Shown: piece after piece, positions 27,841-36,346 of the stretch
Layout: every line of letters begins with the position of its first letter
Position numbering within the stretch: the first letter of the stretch is position 1
Assembly: GCF_035610345.1 (NCBI RefSeq)
Contig: NZ_CP141212.1
Span: 2,893,001 to 2,957,000, forward strand
Reading direction: 5' to 3'
Origin: Sinorhizobium meliloti
GTDB taxonomy: Bacteria > Pseudomonadota > Alphaproteobacteria > Rhizobiales > Rhizobiaceae
Length of the DNA: 64,000 nucleotides
Program-made: the position numbers and the translations under genes
The notes under the pieces: generated by a model
What the model saw: the letters and a program-made list of their open reading frames with translations, nothing else
What the model was told of the DNA's origin: nothing
Databases searched by the model: none

Positions 27841-30826
27841 GGAGGCGACCTCCTTCCTTGTCAAAGAACACCATGTCGCTCACCTCGACGGCGATCGTCC
27901 GGTCGGCCATCGGCACGTAGAGCGTCTGCCCGAGGCGTGCGCGGCCGCCGGCGACGACCGCGAGCGCGATCGAGCGGCCGCAGTTCGGCGACCAGTAGGA
28001 CGAGGTCACATGACCGAGCATGGTCATCGGCTTGGCTTCGTTCGGATCGGCAACGATCTGCGCCCCTTCCTCCAGCACCACCTGCGGGTCCTTCGTGAGG
28101 AGGCCGACGAGCTGCTTGCGGCCTTCCTTGACGAGGTCGGGCCGCTTCATGCCGCGAATGCCGACGAAGTCCTGTTTCTTCTTCGATACCGCCCAGGAAA
28201 GGCCGGCATCGTCCGGCGTGAGGGTTCCGTCCGTGTCCTGGCCGACGATGATGTAGCCTTTTTCGGCGCGCAGCACGTGCATGGTCTCGGTGCCGTAGGC
28301 GCAGGCGCCCATCGGCTCGGCCCGAGCCCAGATCGCCTCCCACACGGCTTGGCCGTAGTCGGCCGGTACGTTGACCTCGAAGCCCAGTTCGCCGGTGAAC
28401 GACATGCGGAAGAGCCTGGTCGGCACACCGCATATGCTGCCTTCGGCAACGCTCATATGGGGGAAGGCTTCGTTCGAGAGGTCGATGCCCTCGACGAGCG
28501 GCGCGATTATCTCGCGCGCCTTCGGACCCTGGACCGCGATGACGGCCCATTGCTCGGTCGTCGACGTCAGCCACACCTTCAGATGCGGGAACTCCGTCTG
28601 GAGATAGTCCTCCATGTGGTGGAGGACGCGCGGCGCGCCGCCGGTCGTCGTCGTCACATGGAAGCGATCGTCGGCAAGCCGGCCGACGACACCGTCGTCA
28701 TAGACGAAGCCGTCGTCGCGCAGCATGATCCCGTAGCGGCAGCGGCCGGGCTTCAGGTTGTCCCAGGCGTTGGTGTACATGAGGTTCAGGAACTTGGCGG
28801 CATCGGGGCCGACCACTTCGATCTTGCCGAGGGTCGATGCGTCGAAGACGCCGGCCACCTCGCGAATCGTCTTGCACTCGCGCGCGACCGCCTCGTGCAT
28901 GTTTTCGCCCGCTTTCGGATAGAACCAGGCACGCTTCCAGTTGCCCACATCCTCGAATTCGGCGCCCTGCGCCTCCTCCCAGGCATGGATCGGCGTCTTG
29001 CGGGCCGGATCGAAGAGGTTTCCGCGCGAGTGGCTGACGATCGCTCCGAAGGTCACCGGCGTATAGGGCTGGCGGAAGGTCGTGAGCCCCACCTGTGGGA
29101 TTTCCTTGCCGAGCGCTTCCGCCGCGATCGCCAGCCCGTGCATGTTGGAAAGTTTGCCCTGGTCGGACGCCATGCCATTGGTGGTGAAGCGCTTGATGTG
29201 CTCGATCGAATGCATCCCTTCACGCACGGCGAGCCGGATATCCTTGGCGCAGACGTCGTGCTGGAAGTCGATGAAGGCCTTCACCGTCGTGTCTCGCCCC
29301 GCGCCTTCCGCCGCGCCGATCATGCCGCCTGTCCATTCGAAAGCGTTGTGGCCGGAGAGCGCGACCTGACCGCCGCCTTCCGCACCCGCGGCACGGGCCG
29401 CCAGTTCACCGGCGGCGAGTGCCTCGTCGATCGTCGCCTGCAGGTCGTCGGTGCCGTTGCAGGCGCCGACGGAGAGGCATTCCTGTGCATAGGTTCCCGG
29501 CAGGAACCGCTCCGTCGCCGCGTCGAATGTCACCTTGCCCCGCGACTGGGAGAAGAGATGCACCGAGGGGGTCCAACCGGCCGAGACGAGCAATGCGTCG
29601 ACCGCGATCTTGCGCGATGCTCCGCCGCCGTTGCGAGCCACACTCATGGATGCAATCCTGAGCTTGCCGGCGGTATTGACGACCGAGTGGCCGCTCAATA
29701 CCTCGATGCCGAGGCTGCGGGCTTCGGCGAGCACCATGTCGCCCGGCCTGTCGCGGCAGTCGACGATCACGGCGACGTCGACGCCGGCCTTCCTCAGGTC
29801 GAAGGCCGCCTCATAGGCGGAATCATGGGCCGTGTAGATGCCCACCTTCTTGCCGACCGCGACGCCGAAATGGTTGAGATAGGTGCGGCCGGCCGAGGCC
29901 AGCATGATTCCAGGGCGGTCGTTGTTGGCGAAGACCATGTGGCGCTCAATCGCGCCATTGGCGAGGATCACCTTCTTCGCGCGCACCTGCCATAGACGCT
30001 CGCGCGGAAGCCCCTTGTCGGGGGCCGGGAGGTGATCGGTCACGCGTTCGACGAGGCCGACGAAATTGTGGTTGTAGTAACCGAAGGCCGTCGTGCGGGT
30101 CAGCAGCGTGACATTGTCCATCGCCGCAAGCGCCTTGCCCGTCGCCAGCGCCCAGTCATAGCCGGGCTGGCCGTCGATCACGGTGCCGCTGTCGTAATGC
30201 AGGGCTCCGCCGACTTCAGGCTGTTCGTCACACAGGATCACCTTCGCACCGGCATTCGCGGCCGCGAGTGCGGCCGCAAGTCCGGCAGCGCCGGCGCCGA
30301 CCACCAGCACGTCGCAATGGACGTAGCGGCTTGCGTAATGGTCCGGATCGGTCTCCGTGGGCGCCACGCCAAGACCGGCTGCGCGGCGGATGAAGGGCTC
30401 GTAAATCTTGTGCCAGGCGGCCTTCGGCCACATGAAGGTCTTGTAGTAGAAGCCCGCCGCGAAGAAGGGCGACAACAGATCGTTGAAGCCGCCGACGTCG
30501 AAGGCGAGCGACGGCCAACGGTTCTGAGACGACACCTTCATGCCGTCGAAGACTTCCTGCACGGTCGCGCGCACGTTCGGCTGCCGGCGCGCGGCATCGC
30601 GCGAAACGTCGAGCAGCGCATTCGGTTCTTCGGCGCCTGCCGAAAGGATGCCGCGCGGGCGGTGATATTTGAACGAGCGGCCGACGAGATGGATGTCGTT
30701 GGCGATGAGCGCGGAGGCGATGGTGTCGCCCTCGAGCGCCGTCAGCGTCCGGCCGTCGAAGGTGAAGCGGGCGGTGCGCGCCGGCGTCAGGCGCCCGGCG
30801 CCCGAAATTCGATTGACCCCGGTCAT
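27833..30826 (-). CDS. soxA: Sarcosine oxidase, alpha subunit
   Basis: This 997-residue cytosolic subunit has an N-terminal ferredoxin-fold domain without iron-sulfur cysteines (about 20-105), a nucleotide-binding oxidoreductase domain (DVLVVGAGAAGLAAALAAAN near 173, binding NAD), and C-terminal glycine-cleavage T-protein-like domains (about 600-990) that take up tetrahydrofolate. The complex oxidatively demethylates sarcosine to glycine, giving hydrogen peroxide and 5,10-methylene-THF. Length is typical. It overlaps soxD by 4 bp and soxG by 8 bp. Confidence 0.96.
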   Translation of the reverse strand: MTGVNRISGAGRLTPARTARFTFDGRTLTALEGDTIASALIANDIHLVGRSFKYHRPRGILSAGAEEPNALLDVSRDAARRQPNVRATVQEVFDGMKVSSQNRWPSLAFDVGGFNDLLSPFFAAGFYYKTFMWPKAAWHKIYEPFIRRAAGLGVAPTETDPDHYASRYVHCDVLVVGAGAAGLAAALAAANAGAKVILCDEQPEVGGALHYDSGTVIDGQPGYDWALATGKALAAMDNVTLLTRTTAFGYYNHNFVGLVERVTDHLPAPDKGLPRERLWQVRAKKVILANGAIERHMVFANNDRPGIMLASAGRTYLNHFGVAVGKKVGIYTAHDSAYEAAFDLRKAGVDVAVIVDCRDRPGDMVLAEARSLGIEVLSGHSVVNTAGKLRIASMSVARNGGGASRKIAVDALLVSAGWTPSVHLFSQSRGKVTFDAATERFLPGTYAQECLSVGACNGTDDLQATIDEALAAGELAARAAGAEGGGQVALSGHNAFEWTGGMIGAAEGAGRDTTVKAFIDFQHDVCAKDIRLAVREGMHSIEHIKRFTTNGMASDQGKLSNMHGLAIAAEALGKEIPQVGLTTFRQPYTPVTFGAIVSHSRGNLFDPARKTPIHAWEEAQGAEFEDVGNWKRAWFYPKAGENMHEAVARECKTIREVAGVFDASTLGKIEVVGPDAAKFLNLMYTNAWDNLKPGRCRYGIMLRDDGFVYDDGVVGRLADDRFHVTTTTGGAPRVLHHMEDYLQTEFPHLKVWLTSTTEQWAVIAVQGPKAREIIAPLVEGIDLSNEAFPHMSVAEGSICGVPTRLFRMSFTGELGFEVNVPADYGQAVWEAIWARAEPMGACAYGTETMHVLRAEKGYIIVGQDTDGTLTPDDAGLSWAVSKKKQDFVGIRGMKRPDLVKEGRKQLVGLLTKDPQVVLEEGAQIVADPNEAKPMTMLGHVTSSYWSPNCGRSIALAVVAGGRARLGQTLYVPMADRTIAVEVSDMVFFDKEGGRLHG

Positions 30827-31164
30827 TCTGCCACTCCTTCCAGCGCCTCGTAGGTCTCGACCGTTTCGCTCGTCTTCGGCTCGGCGTTGAGATCGGGCTT
30901 CGGCTCACCGGCCTTGTAGGTCACGTGGAAGCGGTCGCTCACCGTATCGCGAGCCGCATTGAAGAAGCGACCGCAGCCGTGGATATGCCGCCACCTTTCA
31001 TAGATCAGCCCTTTCGGATTCTGACGGAGGAAGAAGTACTCCTCGAACTCCTCGTCGCTGATCTCGGCGATGTTGGCCGGTCTGACGATGTGGGCATCGC
31101 CGGCATTGCGGAATTCGAGCTCCGAGCGCTCTTCCTCGCAATAGGGGCAGTAAATCAGAAGCAT
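30823..31164 (-). CDS. soxD: Sarcosine oxidase, delta subunit
   Basis: This 113-residue zinc subunit shows the ligands Cys6 and Cys9 (CPYC) and His59 with Cys63 (RHIHGCGRFF). It is a structural part of the heterotetramer. Its stop overlaps the soxA start by 4 bp. Confidence 0.95.
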   Translation of the reverse strand: MLLIYCPYCEEERSELEFRNAGDAHIVRPANIAEISDEEFEEYFFLRQNPKGLIYERWRHIHGCGRFFNAARDTVSDRFHVTYKAGEPKPDLNAEPKTSETVETYEALEGVAE

Positions 31165-31189
31165 CTGGAATGTCCTCGATCAGAGCGCC

Positions 31190-31209
31190 GCGCCTTCCTT
31201 GGAAGGCGC
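31190..31209. repeat. Hairpin in the soxB-soxD spacer
   Basis: GCGCCTTCC and GGAAGGCGC form a perfect 9-bp stem with a two-base loop, in the otherwise unusual 110-bp gap between soxB and soxD. It has no T-run. It may tune stability or the ratio of soxB to soxDAG message. Confidence 0.55.
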
Positions 31210-31274
31210 AAGGCCGCTCTCCGTTCTTTCTCTGAAGCGTAATCCTATCGATCTTCGCTCCGTCGGATCATGCT

Positions 31275-32528
31275 TTAGTGCGCAACGGCGGCCGCGGCCG
31301 CCTCGTCGATGAGCCGCCCGGTGCGGAAGCGCTCGAGCGTGAGCCCCGCGGCAAGCCGGTGCGGCTCGCCGCGCGCGATGAGATGGGCAAAGAGATTGGC
31401 CGAACCCGGCGTCGCCTTGAAGCCGCCCGTCCCCCAGCCGGCATTGAGGTAGAGCCCGGGCACCGGCGTCACGCCCTGGATCGGCGAACGATCCTGGGTG
31501 ACGTCGACGATGCCGCCCCATTGCCGCATCATCTTGACGCGGCGGAACATCGGGAAAAGTTCGCAGATCGCATCCAGCGTATGCGTGATGATCTGCAGGC
31601 CGCCGGTCTGCGAGTAGGAATTGTACTGGTCGGTGCCGGCGCCGATGACGAACTCGCCCTTGTCCGACTGCGAGATATAGGCATGCACGGAGTTCGACAT
31701 GACAACGCAGGGGAAGATCGGCTTCAAGGGCTCGGAGACGAGCGCCTGCAGCGGCTGGCTCTGCAGCGGCACGCGCACATCCGCCATCTGCATCAGGACC
31801 GACGAGTGGCCCGCAGCGGAGATGCCGACCTTCTTCGCACCGATGAAGCCGCGGTTGGTATCGACGCCGGTCACGCGGCCGGTTTCGTCGCGGCGGATGC
31901 CGGTCACTTCGCAATTCTGGATGATGTGGACGCCGCGATCCGAGGCCGCGCGCGCATAGCCCCAGGCGACCGCATCGTGGCGCGCAGTGCCGCCGCGGCG
32001 CTGCAGTGCCGCGCCGTTGATCGGGTAGCGGGCAGTCTTCGCTATGTCGAGCGGCGGGCAGTAGGCCTTGGCCTGCTCCGGCGTCAGCCATTCGTTGTCG
32101 ATGCCGTAGAGCCGGTTGGCATTGATGTGACGCTTGAAAGACTGCTGGTCATGGATGTTGTGCGACAGCATCATCACGCCGCGCGGCGAATACATGACGT
32201 TGTAGTTCAGGTCCTGCGACAGGTTTTCCCAGAGCTTCAGCGAATGCTCGTAGATGTCCATGCTCTCTTCATAGAGATAGTTGGACCGGATGATCGTCGT
32301 GTTGCGGCCGGTGTTGCCGCCGCCGATCCAGCCCTTCTCGAGCACGGCGACGTTGGTGATGCCGTGCTCTTTGGCGAGATAATAGGCGGCGCCGAGGCCG
32401 TGGCCGCCGCCGCCGATGATGATTGCGTCATATTGCTTGCGCGGCTCAGGCGAAGCCCAGTGCGGGCCCCACCCTTTGTGGCCGCGCAGCGCCTCGCGCG
32501 CCACGGCAAAAACAGAATATTTGCGCAT
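31275..32528 (-). CDS. soxB: Sarcosine oxidase, beta subunit
   Basis: This 417-residue flavoprotein has the FAD-binding loop DAIIIGGGGHGLGAAYYLA near residue 35 and the DAO-type C-terminal region (NAGWGTGGFKATPGSA). It holds FAD and covalent FMN and performs sarcosine oxidation. It is the first gene of the soxBDAG operon; a GGAG ribosome site lies about 10 bases upstream of the ATG. An inverted repeat TAACG/CGTTA lies 25-42 bp upstream. Confidence 0.96.
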   Translation of the reverse strand: MRKYSVFAVAREALRGHKGWGPHWASPEPRKQYDAIIIGGGGHGLGAAYYLAKEHGITNVAVLEKGWIGGGNTGRNTTIIRSNYLYEESMDIYEHSLKLWENLSQDLNYNVMYSPRGVMMLSHNIHDQQSFKRHINANRLYGIDNEWLTPEQAKAYCPPLDIAKTARYPINGAALQRRGGTARHDAVAWGYARAASDRGVHIIQNCEVTGIRRDETGRVTGVDTNRGFIGAKKVGISAAGHSSVLMQMADVRVPLQSQPLQALVSEPLKPIFPCVVMSNSVHAYISQSDKGEFVIGAGTDQYNSYSQTGGLQIITHTLDAICELFPMFRRVKMMRQWGGIVDVTQDRSPIQGVTPVPGLYLNAGWGTGGFKATPGSANLFAHLIARGEPHRLAAGLTLERFRTGRLIDEAAAAAVAH

Positions 32529-32834
32529 CAGCCTGCTACTCCATGAACCCGGTAACGTTCGTTGGCGTTAGAAATCGCAAATCCGAGGACCACGCAACGT
32601 TTCTTTTGCGACGCGATCAGGCGGACTTGCGCGGTCTTGCGACATCGACGGCCCGCCGCCGCAGAGGTATTGGCGCTTTTTCCCCACGCGCTTTCTCTCG
32701 CCGCTGGACTTTCGGCACGCGATCTGTTATCCGCTCTTTCAATCGTAGGGTTCTCGCCCAGCGAACGCAAATTTATTGCCTCTCCAAACCTGATGGTGAG
32801 GCTTGCCAACTCGAAGCAAAGGAACGGGATTCAC
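32529..32834. other. Divergent soxB-rpsU intergenic region
   Basis: The 306 bp between divergent soxB and rpsU hold no convincing gene, although a plus-strand frame is open through it. TAACG (32553-32557) and CGTTA (32566-32570) form a short inverted repeat that could be an operator for soxB. CTGGAC and TTATCC with a 17-base spacer, about 100 bp before rpsU, is a possible but weak promoter. Nothing else stands out. Confidence 0.4.
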
Positions 32835-33047
32835 GTGCAGGTACTTGTCCGCGATAACAATGTCGATCAGGCGCTCCGCGCTCTTAAGAAAAAGATGCAG
32901 CGCGAAGGCATTTTCCGCGAAATGAAGATGCGTGACTTCTACGAAAAGCCGTCCCAGAAGCGTGCGCGCGAAAAGGCAGAAGCCGTCCGCCGCGTTCGCA
33001 AGCTGGCCCGCAAGCGGGCGCAGCGCGAAGGCCTCGTGGCCCGCTGA
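32835..33047 (+). CDS. rpsU: 30S ribosomal protein S21
   Basis: This 70-residue basic protein starts [19 protein letters not shown] and ends with a run of Arg/Lys helices ([20 protein letters not shown]), matching S21 over its whole length. The GTG at 32835 is the start by homology; the reading frame extends 91 codons further upstream, which would add an unrelated leader. S21 helps the 30S subunit recognise mRNA starts. A strong intrinsic terminator follows. Confidence 0.95.
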   Translation: MQVLVRDNNVDQALRALKKKMQREGIFREMKMRDFYEKPSQKRAREKAEAVRRVRKLARKRAQREGLVAR

Positions 33048-33079
33048 TCGTCTTTTTTTCGACGCTTTCCAATGCAAGT

Positions 33080-33110
33080 GGCGGAGGCGAGGGATCGCCG
33101 CCGCCATTTT
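33080..33110 (+). terminator. Intrinsic terminator of rpsU
   Basis: GGCGGAGGCGA pairs with TCGCCGCCGCC (one A-G mismatch) around a GGGA loop, followed by ATTTT, 33 bp past the rpsU stop. Confidence 0.75.
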
Positions 33111-33234
33111 GGTATGGACACCCAGTCCGTCGACAGTCTAGCGTGACAGCTGGCGACGGTCAGCCGCCGCACTTGCGTGCTCTGTAAACGGAAAGCCGAT
33201 GGCTTTCGGGCCTTGTCGCATTGAGGGATCGACT

Positions 33235-34122
33235 TTGACACTTGCTGCCATGACTGCGGACGTCTCCGGCCTCATCACCGAGGAGGCGAACCGCCGCCAC
33301 CAGCGCAAGCCGAAGCTTGCCGCCTTTCTCGTGCTCGGCTCGGCCCTGCTGATCGCAGGATGCCAGACCGACAAGCCCGAATCGATGTTCCGTGTCGAAC
33401 GGGCACAGGGCTCGGAAGAAAACATCGCCTCGCTCTCGAGCGTCATCGCGTCCAATCCGAGCGACCCCGAGGGCTACAATGTGCGCGGCTCGGCCTACGG
33501 GCGCGCCGGCGAATTCCGCCGCGCGGTCGCCGATTTCGACCAGGCGATCCAGCTCAACCCGCGCTTCTATCAGGCCTATGCCAACAGGGCGCTGGTTCAG
33601 CGCAACCTGGGCAACCAGCAGGCCGCTCTTGCCGATTACAATGCAGCGCTGCAGATCAATCCGAATTACGATGTCGCCTATATCGGCCGCGGCAATCTCT
33701 ACCGTCAGGCGAACCAGCTCGACGCCGCTTTCAACGACTTCAACAAGGCGATCGAACTCGATACGGCGGACCCCCGCGCCTACCACAATCGTGGCCTGAT
33801 CTATCAGGCGCGCAACCAGCACGCGCAGGCTATCGAAGATTTTTCCAAGGCAATCTCGCTCTCGCCGAGCTCACCCGAACCCTATAACGGCCGCGGCATC
33901 TCCTATGTGGCCCAGGGCGACGACGACAATGCCTTCTCCGACTTCAACACGGCCATCAACCTGAATGGCAAGCTGGCCGAGTCCTGGGCAAACCAGGCGC
34001 TGATCTACGAGCGCCGCGGTGACAAGGCCAAGGCGGCGAAGTCCTATTCGCATGCCTTGTCGCTCGATCCCAAATACGAGCCGGCGCGTGCCGGCCTTGC
34101 CCGCGCCAAGGCGATGTCCTGA
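33235..34122 (+). CDS. TPR-repeat lipoprotein
   Basis: This protein of about 295 residues has a lipoprotein signal: a hydrophobic stretch ending LLIAGC, whose Cys is the lipidation site. Six consecutive tetratricopeptide repeats follow (from YNVRGSAYGRAGEFRRAVAD to SWANQALIYERRGDKAKAAK). It probably sits in the cell envelope as a protein-protein scaffold, similar to NlpI-type lipoproteins. The TTG at 33235 has GAGGG 7 bases upstream; the ATG at 33250 is an equally possible start. A strong terminator follows. Confidence 0.85.
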   Translation: MTLAAMTADVSGLITEEANRRHQRKPKLAAFLVLGSALLIAGCQTDKPESMFRVERAQGSEENIASLSSVIASNPSDPEGYNVRGSAYGRAGEFRRAVADFDQAIQLNPRFYQAYANRALVQRNLGNQQAALADYNAALQINPNYDVAYIGRGNLYRQANQLDAAFNDFNKAIELDTADPRAYHNRGLIYQARNQHAQAIEDFSKAISLSPSSPEPYNGRGISYVAQGDDDNAFSDFNTAINLNGKLAESWANQALIYERRGDKAKAAKSYSHALSLDPKYEPARAGLARAKAMS

Positions 34123-34148
34123 CGTCGCCCATTCTCCGTTAGACATCA

Positions 34149-34180
34149 GACGCCCGCGCCTGTCGCGGGCGTCGTCGTTT
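34149..34180 (+). terminator. Intrinsic terminator of the TPR lipoprotein gene
   Basis: GACGCCCGCG and CGCGGGCGTC form a perfect 10-bp stem with a 5-base loop, followed by GTCGTTT, 26 bp past the stop codon. Confidence 0.75.
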
Positions 34181-34243
34181 CATCAAAGCCGAACAGGGTC
34201 GCGGAACCATCCTGAATTCAATCCGTTTGACCATGGCCTAGAA

Positions 34244-34409
34244 GCACTTCCAGGAAAAGTGCGTAGCGGTTTTCCGTCCGGAAGTGCGTTGGACCAGAGC
34301 ACTTCCAGGAAAAGTGTGTAACGGTTTTCCGTCCGGAAGTGCGTTGGGCCAAAGGATTAGAGCACTTCCAGGAAAAGTGCGTAGCGGTTTTCCGTCCGGA
34401 AGTGCCTGG
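34244..34409 (+). repeat. Three tandem copies of the 46-bp stem-loop repeat
   Basis: Copies lie at 34244-34290, 34299-34347 and 34362-34409. Each is bounded by GCACTTCC and GGAAGTGC with inner GGAAAA and TTTTCC arms, so each can fold into a stem-loop. They differ by only a few substitutions. This is the densest cluster in the window and fills most of the 356-bp gap between the TPR and DUF992 genes. Confidence 0.9.
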
Positions 34410-34421
34410 TTTCAGCGGGTT

Positions 34422-34457
34422 TAGAGCGTTTCGCAGTTGGAATGAACAGTGAAACGG
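34422..34457. repeat. Companion hairpin repeat upstream of the DUF992 gene
   Basis: GTTTC and GAAAC arms flank CAGTTGGAATGAACAGT; it belongs to the same hairpin class as 24228-24263, 48254-48290 and 58821-58857. It ends about 20 bp before the DUF992 start codon, so it could lie in its 5' untranslated region. Confidence 0.6.
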
Positions 34458-34478
34458 TCCAGCACGGAGATCCGAGCT

Positions 34479-34952
34479 ATGATTCGACAGACCTTCATTA
34501 CGGCAATCGCCTTTGCGGCGCTCACCGGAGCTGCCAGCGCCCAGAATTACGTCACGCTCGGGCGTCTCACATGCGGCTCGGAAGGCGGCACCGGGCTGAT
34601 CGTCACCTCTACCAAGAACCTGATGTGCACCTTCTCGCCGGCGGATGGCTCGCCTGGAGGAGTCTACGCGGGCAAGATCACCAAGATCGGCCTGGACATC
34701 GGCTCAACCGGCAAAACCGTCATGATCTGGGACGTGCTGGCGAAAACCGGCACTCCGCTGAACGAATATGCACTGGCTGGCGAATATGTCGGCGTCGGCG
34801 CTGATGCGAGCTTCGCAGTCGGTGGCGGAGCGAAGGTCATTGCCGGCGGCACGAACAAGGCTTTCATGCTGCAACCGGTCAATGTCCAGGTACAAGAGGG
34901 CCTGAATGTCGCCCTTGGCGTGGATCATCTGGTCCTGGCGCCGGCCGGTTGA
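34479..34952 (+). CDS. DUF992 family secreted protein
   Basis: This 157-residue protein has a clear signal peptide (MIRQTFITAIAFAALTGAAS, cleavage after SAQ or ASA). The mature part starts with a conserved RLTCGSEGGTGLI and is Gly-rich with few charged residues, fitting DUF992, a small alphaproteobacterial periplasmic or outer-membrane family of unknown function. The ATG has GGAGA 8 bases upstream. It stands alone; the next gene is a cyclase 158 bp away. Confidence 0.8.
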   Translation: MIRQTFITAIAFAALTGAASAQNYVTLGRLTCGSEGGTGLIVTSTKNLMCTFSPADGSPGGVYAGKITKIGLDIGSTGKTVMIWDVLAKTGTPLNEYALAGEYVGVGADASFAVGGGAKVIAGGTNKAFMLQPVNVQVQEGLNVALGVDHLVLAPAG

Positions 34953-35110
34953 TCGCGGGGTGAGCGGTGAGGCCGGCTCCTCTCCCATCCCCCTGTCCGA
35001 GCCACATTGCGTGATCCGCACGGCCCACCTTGCGCGGCGCCGCAAGTCGCTGCACTGTGATGGTGATGATCGTTGCCGGACGCGGTAACGCCGGCACGAC
35101 GGGATGCAGG

Positions 35111-36331
35111 ATGAAGGAACAGCTGATCCGCGACATCGTTGTGTGGATGTCGGACGAGGGAATTCGAGGCCTGAAGGAGCAGGACCTTCTTGCCGGCTTC
35201 TGTGAACGGTGTCACGCCGCGGGCCTGCCCATAGATCGTGCGCTCGGCATCATCGATACGCTGCACCCGGAGTTCGAGGGGCGCGCCTTCCAGTGGAACA
35301 GCGAAAGCGGCGAGGTTCCCGAGGTCGTGCAATACGGGTCGACCAGCGGCGGCGAGGCCCAGACCAACTGGCAGCGTTCCGTCTTCTTCCATATGCTCAA
35401 GAACAATGAAACCGAGCGCCGCACCCGCCTTGCCGGAGAGAAGCATATTCCCTTCACCATGCTCGACACGCTCAAGGCAGAGGGCCACACCGACTGCGTC
35501 AGCATGATTCATCACTTCACCGACCGCGGCCGCATAGGGCAGATGGACTGCCTGTACTCCTATTGGACCACAAAGAAGCAGTCCGGCTTCCGTGAGGAGG
35601 ACATCGCGGCATTGAGAGTGTTGCTGCCCACACTCGCGCTCGCGGTGAAGGCAGCCTCGTGCATGCGCATCATCGGGACGCTTGCGGATGTATATCTCGG
35701 CCCTGACGCCGGCCGCCGCGTCGTCGAGGGCAGCATCGAACGGGGCTCGGCCGAGCGGATCGAAGCAGTCATGTGGTTCTCCGATCTGCGGAACTACACG
35801 CGCATAGCCGACAGCGTCGCGCCGGAGGATGTCATCCCCTTTCTGAACGACTATTCCGGCATGGTGATCACCGCCGTCCACGATCATGGCGGCAGCGTAT
35901 TGAAGCTTATCGGCGACGGAGTGCTTGCCATCTTCAACGGCCGCAAACCGGCCGAGGACTGCGGCGCCGCCATCGCGGCGGAGCGTCAGCTGCGGGTCAT
36001 GCTCGCGGAATTGAACGCAAGGCGGCTCGACGAGGGGAAGCCGACTACCGACGTCTATCTGGGCCTGCACATCGGCGAAGTCTTTTACGGCAATATCGGC
36101 AGCCAGAACCGGCTGGATTTCACCGTCGTCGGACCGGCCGTCAACGAGGTGAGCCGTATCTCCGCCATGTGCCGCTCCGTCGAGCGGCACGTGATCATGT
36201 CTTCGGAATTCATCGCCGCCTGTCCGCCCGAGCATCGGGCAAATGCCGTTTCGCTCGGGCGCTTCGCGTTACGCGGCATCGCCAGGGCGAAGGAGCTCTT
36301 CACCTGGGATCCGGAGGTCGCCTCCAGTTAA
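35111..36331 (+). CDS. Class III adenylate cyclase with uncharacterised N-terminal domain
   Basis: This 406-residue protein makes cAMP. The C-terminal cyclase domain (about 215-390) has both metal aspartates (WFSDLRNYT near 221-230 and LIGDGVLAIF near 268), the ATP-specifying Lys in VLKLIGDG and Asp in RLDFTVVG, and the transition-state Asn and Arg in PAVNEVSRI, so it should be active on ATP. The N-terminal 200 residues have no transmembrane segment and are probably a sensor domain shared by many rhizobial Cya proteins. The ATG at 35111 is chosen; the frame is open from 35030. Sinorhizobium carries dozens of such genes. Confidence 0.9.
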   Translation: MKEQLIRDIVVWMSDEGIRGLKEQDLLAGFCERCHAAGLPIDRALGIIDTLHPEFEGRAFQWNSESGEVPEVVQYGSTSGGEAQTNWQRSVFFHMLKNNETERRTRLAGEKHIPFTMLDTLKAEGHTDCVSMIHHFTDRGRIGQMDCLYSYWTTKKQSGFREEDIAALRVLLPTLALAVKAASCMRIIGTLADVYLGPDAGRRVVEGSIERGSAERIEAVMWFSDLRNYTRIADSVAPEDVIPFLNDYSGMVITAVHDHGGSVLKLIGDGVLAIFNGRKPAEDCGAAIAAERQLRVMLAELNARRLDEGKPTTDVYLGLHIGEVFYGNIGSQNRLDFTVVGPAVNEVSRISAMCRSVERHVIMSSEFIAACPPEHRANAVSLGRFALRGIARAKELFTWDPEVASS

Positions 36332-36346
36332 ATGGAGTCGATATCC

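Noticed and set aside
27680..29995. 771-residue plus-strand open frame opposite soxA
   Set aside because: It is the antisense shadow of a well-supported 997-residue sarcosine oxidase alpha subunit; its translation is Arg/His/Asp-rich with no family pattern, as expected in GC-rich DNA.
32562..32834. N-terminal extension of S21
   Set aside because: The frame is open upstream of rpsU but the added residues look like random GC-rich sequence and the S21 family starts at MQVLVRDNN.
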